Shown here one piece after another: positions 16,603-23,750 of a DNA stretch of 23,779 nt; positions within the stretch are counted from its first letter, which is position 1; every line of letters starts with the position of its first letter. The stretch covers positions 1 to 23,779 of the forward strand of contig CAKPDY010000023.1 in assembly GCA_934149165.1 (NCBI GenBank), read 5' to 3'. This DNA comes from an uncultured Clostridia bacterium. GTDB lineage: Bacteria > Bacillota > Clostridia > TANB77 > CAG-508. The notes beneath the pieces are model-generated. The model was not told where the DNA came from and made no database searches. It saw only the letters and a list, made by a program, of their open reading frames with translations. The translations under genes were made by a program, and so were the position numbers.

Positions 16603-19600
16603 TGAAAGAAAGATTAACCAAAAAGAAACACATAGCAATTTTAATTATCTTGACAATGGTTTTTCAAATATTTTCACCATTTATAGGATTAACAAACACT
16701 GTCTATGCAGATACACCAGCAGGTGCACAAGACAGTGAGCCTGATGGTGCATATTTAGTAATGAATCTTGACAAAAGTGAAGATGCCAGACTAGATTATG
16801 AAGATTATAAAATAGCCCATATTACGTTAGAATTAAGAGGAAATCTAGGTTATAGAGGGTTTGATGTCAGTTTTAAATATGATTCTAGTGTAATAAAACC
16901 AGCATATAATGCAGGAACGGCAAGAAAACCAAATTATCAAGAAGCAACTACTATGGCGGATTGGGACATCGCTCAATCTGCATGGGGTTCAACTATAAGC
17001 TCAAATAATACATGGTTGTTCCCAGATGAAACAAGATTTAGAGTTGAGGGTACAACATACCCAGCAAGAAATCCAGTTGAAGAAGGCTCAGGACTTGTAA
17101 TTGCAGATATGTATTATTTAGTGCAAGATGGATATACATTAGATAATTTACCTAATAATATCTATACTGTAACACCAGCGGGTTCTTTAATAACTGGTAT
17201 GAAAGTGGTATATGCTGATGCAAAAAAATGGCTTATGGATCCAAAATATTTTGGAACAGAGAATTTTGCAGAATATGTAGCACCAGAAAAAATTAAAGAA
17301 ATGACAGTAGATAATTCAAATATGAAAGATACTTATTATGAAGGTGAAACACTTGATTTTGAGAATGCAAATATTACTATTAAATATAATGGTGGTGATA
17401 TAGAAGAGGAAACAATAACAGTAAGTCAAGCAATTGCAGATGGAAAAATTCAGGCAAGTTCACAAAAAGCAGGAACATCTAAAAAAGTTATATTAACACC
17501 TGCAGAAGACTTAAAAGATACGGAAATAGAAGATGTTTTAGCAACAATTAATTACTATTTATTAGATAGTATTTCAAAGCAAACAGATTTATCTATAAAT
17601 GAATATGTAGATGGAACAAATATAGACTTCACAGGAGCAAAAATAAAGGCGGTTTATACAAATGAAACAGGAATACAAAAAGAAATAGAAAATATTAATG
17701 TAAAAGACTTAATAAATAGTAAAGAAATATCTATTATAGATGGTGACGAAAAAGCTGATATTGATAAAACAGTAAATGGAAAACAAACAATTACAATTAA
17801 TTACCACGGAAAAACTGCTACATTTGAAATAACAGTAAAAGATGGAGTGTCTGGAATTACTTTAGAGCCAGCGCAACCTCAAAACCAAGACTATAATATT
17901 GGTGATACAGAATATAAATTTGCAGATACAGATAAAATTATAGTACAAAAAACATCTGGAACAGAAGAAATACTTTTAAGGGATATAGCATCAAGAAGTA
18001 ACATAAAAATAACTGATTTATCAACATTAACAGCAAATGCTGGAGATAATAAAATAGTTACAATAACATATACAGATGATGAAAATAAAGAGCATACAGC
18101 GACATTTACTATTAATGTTAAAAATAGTGTAAAAAGTGCAAAAATTATTGCACCAACAGATACAATATTTGAACATGGAGATAATTTAACATTCAATGGT
18201 GGAAAAATAGAATTAACAATGAGAGATAATACAAAACAAACTATAGATATTGATGCAAGTATGGTAAAAGAAGGAAATGGAACACCAAATATGAGTCCTG
18301 ATGTATCAAACTATGGAAGTGATAATACTTGCAAGAAGACTTTAACAATTAGATATACACCAAAAGGTTTAGCAGAACAAACATTAGATTATGAAATTAC
18401 AATAAAAAATACTATTGACCATATTACAGTTATACAACCAAATAAAGTAATTTTTGATAAAGATGAAGCTGTAAATTATGATGGTGCAAAAGTTGTTATA
18501 GTAAGAAAAGCAAAAAAAGAAACACAAGAAGAAATAGAATTACCAGACAATAGTGTAAAAGTAGAAAACTTTACAACAGATGTTGTAGGAAAAGATAAAT
18601 TAGCAACAGTAACTTACACAGATTCATTAAATAACAAAGAACATACTGGAAACTTCAAATACACAGTAACAGAAATAGTACAAAAAATAGAAGTTGAAGG
18701 AACAATTAAAAAAGAATACAAATATGATGAGCCGTTTAGTGTGGAAGGATTAAAATTAGCAATTACAAGAGGAAATGGACAAGTAAGAAAAGTTGATTTA
18801 AATAAAGATTGGATAACAGGATATAATCCAACACCAGACACATTACCAAGTACACAACAATTAACAATTACATATGGTAAAGATAGTGAAGGAAGAGACG
18901 TGAAAACAACAATAGATAATGTAATAGTTAAAGATTACGTAAAATCAATTACAGTTACAGGTGTTAAAACAGAATATACTGTAGAAGACACAGAAATTGA
19001 TAAATCACAAGGTACAGTAAATTTAATTATGGCAAGTGGTGATACTTCAAAAACAGTATCATTAAGTGATGCTAAAGTAACAGTAACAGGTTATGATAAC
19101 ACAAAAGTTGGTAAACAAGAAATTACAGTAACTTATAATAATGGTGTAGATACTGTAGCCCCAGCTACATATGAAGTAAACATTTCAGATAAGTTAATAA
19201 ATACACAAATTGTAGTACCAACAAAAACAAAATATAACTATGGTGAAGATTTAGAGTTATCTACAGGAAAAATAGTTAAAACATATGCTGTTGGAGGAAC
19301 TCAAAATATACCTTTGACTTTAGATATGCTAAAGGAATCTGATGGAGTAACGACAGCAAATACAAAACCAGCAAGTTTTGACAATACAAATAAAACCAAT
19401 AAAACATTAAAGGTAAAATACGAAAATTTAACAGCAGATTATGTAATAGAAATTACTAATGACATTAAAGCAATAACAATAAAAGATGAACCAAAGAAAA
19501 ACTATACTTGTGGAGAAACAATAGATAGAACAAGAGGAAGTATAGAGGTAACAAGAGCTTTAGGAAAAGAAACAATACCATTTACTAATGCACAAATAAT

Positions 19601-21620
19601 ATTAACAGGATTTAAAACAGATGTAGCTTCTACAAATGTTCCTGTAAAGGTACAATATACTGAAAATGGAATAACAAAAGAAACAACATACTCAATAACA
19701 GTATCTGATGTGGTTTCATCAATTGAATTAGTTGGAACACCAAAAACAAATTACTATTATGGACAACAGTTAGAAGCACTTAAAATAAATGCTCAAAAAA
19801 CAGGTGGTTCAAATATAACAAATATACCAGTAACAGATGAAATGATAAGTGGGTATAATCCAACTAGAATAGGAAACCAAGAAGTAACAATTACTTATGG
19901 TGGTAAAACAGTAACATTTAATGTAACTGTTAAAGATTATTTAAAATCAATAGAAATTGTAAATATGAAGAAAAATTACAAAATTAATGAAAATATAAAC
20001 TTAAAAGATACAACTATTACAGAAGTAATGGCAAGTGGAAATAAAGTTACAGGAAAAGTAATTAATGAAAGTATGATTTCAGGATTTGATACATCAACAG
20101 CAGGAACAAAACAATTAACAGTAGATTACAAACAAAATGAGTTGGGAGAAGCTATTAAAGCGATTGCAATAATAACAGTAACAGACAGTTTAGCCGGAAT
20201 TGAAGTAAAAGCATTCCCTAAATCAACTTATAATTATGGAGAAACACTTGATTTAACAGGTGCAATGATTACAGTTATAAACGAAAGTGGAGAAACAGAA
20301 GATGTTCAAATTACAAACAGTATGATTTCAGGATATAATGCAAAACCTTCCAAAGGAAATTTTGCAAATAGTGATGAATGTACAGAAATAATTACAATTG
20401 CTTATACAAAAGATGATGTTACAAAAACAGTAAAATACCCAATAGTAATAAAAGACTACATGACAGGAATAAAATTACAAGGACTAGAAACAAATTATAA
20501 CTATGGTGAAGAATTAAAAATATCAAAAGCAACAGTATCAAAAGTATCTGCAAGTGGTAGAGTTTATGATACAGTAGATTTAACAGCTGAAATGATTTCT
20601 GGATATAACCCAGAAAAAATAGGAACTCAAACAGTAACAGTAAGTTATGCAGGAAAGACTACTACAGCAAATGTTAAAGTAACAGATAAAGTGTTAGGTA
20701 TATCAATAGCAAAAGAACCATCAAATAAAGTATTTGAATATGGACAAGCAATTGATGTAACAGGAGCAAAATTAAATGTTATAAAAATGAGTGGAAATGA
20801 AGCAATAAATATAACAGAATCAATGATTTCTGGATATAATGCAAACAAGAGTGGAGTTCAAACAGTAACAGTAATTTATGCTGGATTTAAAGCAGAATTT
20901 ACAGTGACAGTAAAAGAAAAGCCAGAAATTGATAAACCAGATGAAGATATAAACAACCAAGGAGGAAACAACAATCAAGGAGGAAATAGCAACCAAGGAG
21001 GAAATAGCAATAATAACCAAAATGCAGATAACAGACAAAATTTAACTGATAAGACTATAAATAATAATTATTATTATAATTATTATTCAAGTGGAAGTAC
21101 ACAGAGTCCAAGTAATTCGGAACTAGATGGAATAGAAAAACAACCAAAACAAGAAGGAACAGAGCCAAAAGAACAAGACCAAAACAAAGACAATAAAGAT
21201 AATAAAGTAGATGAACCAAAAACAAGAAGTGAAAAACCAACAGCTACATTAGGAGCTAAAGAAGAAAATAAAGATAACTTAAATGTAGTAAAAGGTGGTA
21301 TTGCTGGAATTATTGCATTAATTGCATTAGCAACAGCAATAGGATTAATTGTAGCAATAAAAAAAGTAGAAATATATACAAAAGTAAATGGTAAATATAA
21401 ATTAATAGGAAAAGAAAAGCTACAATCAAAAGAAAATGATTTTATCTTAGACTTAAGCAAATATGCAACAAAATATTCTGATCAAATATTTGAGTTAGCA
21501 TTTAGTAAGAGATTATCTAAGAAAATGAATAACAAAGATATTGTAGTAAAACTTGCAAATAATAAAACAAAAAGAATAAAAGTTAAATATAGTGATGATA
21601 TATTTACAGCTGAAATATAA
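16602..21620 (+). CDS. Surface protein with cohesin-like domain, Big_3-like repeats and transmembrane tail
   Basis: The product is 1672 residues. The GTG at 16602 shares its first base with the last base of the preceding TAG and follows GAGGAGGG at 16588-16595, so translation is probably coupled. Residues 1-36 are a Sec signal peptide ending V-Y-A before DTP. About 50-220 has the pattern of a cohesin-type beta-sandwich (GYRGFDVSFKYDSSVIKP, later GLVIADMYYLVQDG). About 230-1440 holds some 14 Ig-like repeats resembling Big_3 (PF07523), with recurring Y-N-Y-G-E-x-L-D, MISGYN and TVTVxYxGK motifs. A low-complexity linker follows (three 18-bp NQGGN units at 20955-21008, then N, Q, K, E and P). A single membrane helix lies at about 1566-1589, and about 83 basic residues follow on the cytosolic side. 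It is anchored by this helix rather than by sortase. With the dockerin protein next door, it is the likely binding partner. Confidence 0.92.
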   Translation: MKERLTKKKHIAILIILTMVFQIFSPFIGLTNTVYADTPAGAQDSEPDGAYLVMNLDKSEDARLDYEDYKIAHITLELRGNLGYRGFDVSFKYDSSVIKPAYNAGTARKPNYQEATTMADWDIAQSAWGSTISSNNTWLFPDETRFRVEGTTYPARNPVEEGSGLVIADMYYLVQDGYTLDNLPNNIYTVTPAGSLITGMKVVYADAKKWLMDPKYFGTENFAEYVAPEKIKEMTVDNSNMKDTYYEGETLDFENANITIKYNGGDIEEETITVSQAIADGKIQASSQKAGTSKKVILTPAEDLKDTEIEDVLATINYYLLDSISKQTDLSINEYVDGTNIDFTGAKIKAVYTNETGIQKEIENINVKDLINSKEISIIDGDEKADIDKTVNGKQTITINYHGKTATFEITVKDGVSGITLEPAQPQNQDYNIGDTEYKFADTDKIIVQKTSGTEEILLRDIASRSNIKITDLSTLTANAGDNKIVTITYTDDENKEHTATFTINVKNSVKSAKIIAPTDTIFEHGDNLTFNGGKIELTMRDNTKQTIDIDASMVKEGNGTPNMSPDVSNYGSDNTCKKTLTIRYTPKGLAEQTLDYEITIKNTIDHITVIQPNKVIFDKDEAVNYDGAKVVIVRKAKKETQEEIELPDNSVKVENFTTDVVGKDKLATVTYTDSLNNKEHTGNFKYTVTEIVQKIEVEGTIKKEYKYDEPFSVEGLKLAITRGNGQVRKVDLNKDWITGYNPTPDTLPSTQQLTITYGKDSEGRDVKTTIDNVIVKDYVKSITVTGVKTEYTVEDTEIDKSQGTVNLIMASGDTSKTVSLSDAKVTVTGYDNTKVGKQEITVTYNNGVDTVAPATYEVNISDKLINTQIVVPTKTKYNYGEDLELSTGKIVKTYAVGGTQNIPLTLDMLKESDGVTTANTKPASFDNTNKTNKTLKVKYENLTADYVIEITNDIKAITIKDEPKKNYTCGETIDRTRGSIEVTRALGKETIPFTNAQIILTGFKTDVASTNVPVKVQYTENGITKETTYSITVSDVVSSIELVGTPKTNYYYGQQLEALKINAQKTGGSNITNIPVTDEMISGYNPTRIGNQEVTITYGGKTVTFNVTVKDYLKSIEIVNMKKNYKINENINLKDTTITEVMASGNKVTGKVINESMISGFDTSTAGTKQLTVDYKQNELGEAIKAIAIITVTDSLAGIEVKAFPKSTYNYGETLDLTGAMITVINESGETEDVQITNSMISGYNAKPSKGNFANSDECTEIITIAYTKDDVTKTVKYPIVIKDYMTGIKLQGLETNYNYGEELKISKATVSKVSASGRVYDTVDLTAEMISGYNPEKIGTQTVTVSYAGKTTTANVKVTDKVLGISIAKEPSNKVFEYGQAIDVTGAKLNVIKMSGNEAINITESMISGYNANKSGVQTVTVIYAGFKAEFTVTVKEKPEIDKPDEDINNQGGNNNQGGNSNQGGNSNNNQNADNRQNLTDKTINNNYYYNYYSSGSTQSPSNSELDGIEKQPKQEGTEPKEQDQNKDNKDNKVDEPKTRSEKPTATLGAKEENKDNLNVVKGGIAGIIALIALATAIGLIVAIKKVEIYTKVNGKYKLIGKEKLQSKENDFILDLSKYATKYSDQIFELAFSKRLSKKMNNKDIVVKLANNKTKRIKVKYSDDIFTAEI
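16749..17262 (+). other. Cohesin-like domain of the second surface protein
   Basis: Residues about 50-220 begin the mature protein with a beta-rich domain. It has an ITLELRGN strand, G-F-D-V-S-F-K-Y-D (the conserved cohesin-type strand and turn), a W-rich middle and an I-A-D-M-Y-Y strand. This matches the cohesin or carbohydrate-binding-module fold by pattern only; no alignment was run. Confidence 0.6.
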
Positions 21621-21752
21621 AAATCATAATTGCTACGAAAATCAATTATAACAAGAATTTAAATGATTTATGATACATTTTATATGAATAATATAGAAAT
21701 GTCTTAAATTCAAAATTAAGGTTAATAAAAATTTAGCTAAAAACAAATATAT
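21621..21752. other. Gene-free AT-rich stretch after the surface operon
   Basis: Only a weak 7-bp stem is visible (21626-21632 with 21643-21649). I see no gene and no clear terminator before the structured element at 21753. Confidence 0.4.
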
Positions 21753-21820
21753 AAAACTTCTGGCACGCACCTTCATATTATATCCGAAGCGTGCAGGGGA
21801 AATATGAAGGTAGAAGTTTT
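21753..21820 (+). ncRNA. Compact pseudoknot-capable structured element
   Basis: Arm 21753-21761 pairs with 21812-21820 (9 bp), and arm 21769-21779 pairs with 21801-21811 (11 bp). The right-hand arms are contiguous. On the left, the 7-nt bulge GGCACGC (21762-21768) separates the arms. Six of its bases, GCACGC, are complementary to GCGTGC at 21789-21794 inside the 21-nt hairpin loop, so a pseudoknot could form. The stem ends in TTTTG and might also terminate the operon. I do not recognise an RNA family. It could instead be a DNA-level element or simply a terminator. Confidence 0.5.
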
Positions 21821-21999
21821 GTAATTATAGAAATATATAAATAATTAAAAAATATGTAAAATGCTTTGAATAGCAGTAAAATAATTATGTAAGAATTAAA
21901 AAGGTATATAATAATTTAATAATATAAAATTTGTAACTATTGCAACAGTAAAAGCTACAAATATAGTAAAATAAGGTAAATTTAATAAAAATGAACTGC
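21821..21999. other. Gene-free AT-rich stretch before the tandem array
   Basis: The sequence is A/T-rich and I see no ORF of note, promoter or repeat in it. Confidence 0.4.
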
Positions 22000-22470
22000 T
22001 TTATTAAGTGTACCGTAAAATAAGCGAAAAAAGCCTAAATTAAAAGGTTTATTAAGTGAACCCTAAAATACGGAAAAAAAGCCTAAATTAGAAGGTTTAT
22101 TAAGTGTGCCCTAAAAAAAGCAAAAAAAGCCTAAATTAGAAGGTTTATTAAGTGTGCCCTAAAAAAAGCAAAAAAAGCCTAAATTAGAAGGTTTATTAAG
22201 TGTGCCCTAAAAAAGCAAAAAAAGCCTAAATTGGAAGGTTTATTAAGTGTGCCCTAAAAAAGCGAAAAAAAGCCTAAATTAGAATGTTTATTAAATGAAC
22301 CCTAAAATACGGAAAAAAAACCTAAATTAGAAGGTTTATTAAGTGTGCCCTAAAAAAGCAAAAAAAGCCTAAATTAAAAGGTTTATTAAGTGAACCCTAA
22401 AATACGGAAAAAAAGCCTAAAATTAAAAGGCTTTTTAAGTGTACTCAAAAATAAAAAAAGTTAGTGTTTT
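22000..22470. repeat. Tandem array of about ten 48-bp units
   Basis: Units starting with TTTATTAAGTG occur at 22000, 22048, 22096, 22144, 22192, 22239, 22287, 22335 and 22382, and a diverged last one starts at 22431. Unit lengths are 47-49 bp. Each unit carries CCCTAAAA, a poly-A stretch, and GCCTAAATTA followed by AGG. Two subtypes exist: GTGTGCCCTAAAAA-type (starts 22096, 22144, 22192, 22239, 22335) and TGAACCCTAAAATACGG-type (22048, 22287, 22382). The array lies between convergent genes. Confidence 0.92.
22410..22436. terminator. Bidirectional terminator at the end of the tandem array
   Basis: AAAAAGCCT at 22410-22418 and AGGCTTTTT at 22428-22436 pair perfectly around a 9-nt loop. T-runs are present on both strands. 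It can end the minus-strand CAP gene transcript, about 55 bp after its stop, and any plus-strand read-through. It is formed by the last junction of the 48-bp repeats. Confidence 0.8.
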
Positions 22471-22490
22471 TTAATAATTCAATATATATT

Positions 22491-22994
22491 TTATAATCCA
22501 ATAAATAGCTGAACAAATATTTTTCCATAAGTTTTACTTTGGATAACACTTATTCCAGTATATTCAAAATCTTTTTCAAGAATATTATCTCTATGAGAAG
22601 GTGAATTAATCCATGCATCTATAGCTTTTTCTTCATTAATATTTCCTGCCAAATTTTCACCAGCTATTTTATATTTTACTGTATTATTTTTTAGCATTTC
22701 AAATGGTGTTCCTAAATTTTGTGATGTATGAGAAAAATAGTTATTGTTTTCTAAATCATTTGCTTTTAAACTTGCTAATTCTTGTAATTTTCTATCAAAC
22801 TTTAATGGATTTAATCCATTGGTTTGCCTATAATTATTTATTTGGTTCAATATATTTTGTTCTTCAGCACTTGCATATATACACTCTTCTGTATGGGTAT
22901 TTATTTTTTGGGCAAGTGTAATATTAATACTCAAAAAAATAAATTCAAATAGTACTAAAGTTATTATAATTTTATTCATAGTTTTCTTTTTCAT
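22491..22994 (-). CDS. Secreted CAP-domain (SCP/PR-1, YkwD-like) protein
   Basis: The product is 167 residues. The frame extends to a GTG at 23003, but AAAGGGTG (23001-23008, minus strand) sits properly for the ATG at 22994, so that start is chosen. Residues 1-28 look like a signal peptide (KKK, a hydrophobic stretch, then L-A before Q). A single CAP domain fills the rest. It has NQINNYRQTNGLNPLKFD, then H89 in YFSH, E113 in AGENLA and H134 in AWINSPSHRDNIL, the His/Glu positions that line the CAP cavity. The protein ends at about the normal CAP length, without extra anchoring or repeat domains. CAP proteins of Firmicutes are extracellular and mostly of unknown biochemical role. It has its own promoter and is convergent with the surface operon. 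Confidence 0.92.
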   Translation of the reverse strand: MKKKTMNKIIITLVLFEFIFLSINITLAQKINTHTEECIYASAEEQNILNQINNYRQTNGLNPLKFDRKLQELASLKANDLENNNYFSHTSQNLGTPFEMLKNNTVKYKIAGENLAGNINEEKAIDAWINSPSHRDNILEKDFEYTGISVIQSKTYGKIFVQLFIGL

Positions 22995-23098
22995 TTTATA
23001 CACCCTTTAACTAAAATAATTTTTTCTTATTATTTTTCATATGTATATTTTTTATTCTATGATTAGAAAATCTCTTTAGTGTGTATAAAAACAATAAT

Positions 23099-23126
23099 AT
23101 TATATCATTTTTCAGAATTATGTCAA
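23099..23126 (-). promoter_or_regulatory. Strong extended -10 promoter for the CAP gene
   Basis: On the minus strand, consensus TTGACA (23121-23126), a 16-bp spacer and consensus TATAAT (23099-23104) are preceded by TGA, giving an extended -10 (TGNTATAAT). Transcription would start near 23092, giving a leader of nearly 100 nt. Confidence 0.85.
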
Positions 23127-23186
23127 CATATTAAAGGCAAAAAAAGGTCAAAAACATGAAAAAAATTCTTGGTTTTTAACTTGAAC

Positions 23187-23216
23187 AAAAAAGATATGCA
23201 CATTTGCATATCTTTT
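23187..23216 (-). terminator. Terminator of the PepSY-like gene
   Basis: AAAAGATATGCA at 23189-23200 pairs perfectly with 23205-23216 around a 4-nt loop. The minus strand then runs into TTTTTT, seven bases after the PepSY-like stop codon. This makes the CAP gene a separate transcription unit. Confidence 0.8.
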
Positions 23217-23222
23217 AAAATA

Positions 23223-23664
23223 TTATTTAGATTGTTCAAAATCTTCTACTGGTGTGCCATTTATTCTGGTTATTTCTCCACCTTTTATTTTTATTTCAAC
23301 ACTATTTTTTTTACCAACTATATAATAGTATGATTCATCAAATCTTTTTAAAGACACTACTTCTAATTCCTCTTTATTTATAGTTTCATTTAATTTCTTA
23401 AATTGCCTTATAGCAAGTTCTTTTGCTTCGGTCTCTGTAATACATTTATTTTTAGAGATATTAGACTTCACAACTATACTATTTGAGTTATTTTGAATAT
23501 CATTTATAATTTTAGGTATAAGAAACACTCCTAAAACAAAGATTAGTATTATGCAAGTAGCAATTCCGAATATATATTAATTTCTTTTTCATTTTTGCTT
23601 TCTTTAAAAGTTTAAATTCTTTTATAAAATCTGTATTACCAATGTTATCTTTAGTATTTTCCAT
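23223..23664 (-). CDS. PepSY-like single-pass membrane protein, frame broken at 23568
   Basis: The ATG at 23664 follows GGAGGT (23675-23680, minus strand). It opens 32 codons ending in K-K-K-L-I-Y-I, after which a CGG codon leads into 18 unrelated residues and a stop. Skipping the C at 23568 gives L-I-Y-I-G-I-A-T-C-I-I-L-I-F-V-L, a complete membrane helix (about residues 29-50), and continues to the stop at 23223. The joined protein has 146 residues: about 28 basic cytosolic residues, the helix, and an exported domain. The exported part has ITETEAKELAIRQF followed by YYYIVGKKNSVEIKIKGGEI, the helix and strand pattern of PepSY domains, which often inhibit or accompany proteases. The open frame from 23528 alone lacks a ribosome site and most of the helix, so it is not an independent gene. 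The target is unknown. Confidence 0.75.
23568..23568 (-). other. Frameshift point in the PepSY-like gene (extra C, NTT-C-GGN context)
   Basis: On the minus strand ATT-CGG-AAT becomes ATT-GGA-ATT when the C at 23568 is skipped, which restores the membrane helix and the downstream domain. The context is the same as at 2613 in the helicase gene. Confidence 0.85.
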
Positions 23665-23700
23665 TTTTGTAGTTACCTCCTAATTAATTTGATAAATAGT

Positions 23701-23714
23701 ATGATTGTAATCAT
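23701..23714. promoter_or_regulatory. Possible operator at the PepSY-like gene promoter
   Basis: ATGATTGTAATCAT is a perfect 6-bp inverted repeat with a 2-bp centre. It lies 8 bp downstream of the -10 element, covering the expected transcription start. That is a typical repressor position. The regulator is unknown. Confidence 0.45.
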
Positions 23715-23721
23715 CAAATTT

Positions 23722-23750
23722 ATTATACATAAATTAAATAATAATTTCAA
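23722..23750 (-). promoter_or_regulatory. Sigma-A promoter for the PepSY-like gene
   Basis: On the minus strand, TTGAAA (23745-23750), a 17-bp spacer and consensus TATAAT (23722-23727) give a start near 23715, about 50 nt before the ATG. Confidence 0.8.

Noticed and set aside
21060..21620. LPXTG sortase anchor
   Set aside because: No LPXTG-like motif precedes the terminal helix, and more than 80 residues follow it, unlike a sortase signal.
21753..21820. Known self-cleaving ribozyme (twister, pistol, HDV-like)
   Set aside because: A pseudoknot is possible, but I could not match the conserved core bases of these classes; the HDV-like P3 and catalytic junction are absent.
22000..22470. CRISPR array
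   Set aside because: The period near 48 bp is similar, but the whole unit repeats, with no unique spacers, and no cas genes are present.
22703..22921. 72-codon plus-strand ORF inside the CAP gene
   Set aside because: It lies opposite a well-supported CAP gene with catalytic-type motifs, its hydrophobic composition is typical of antisense AT-rich frames, and it has no ribosome site.
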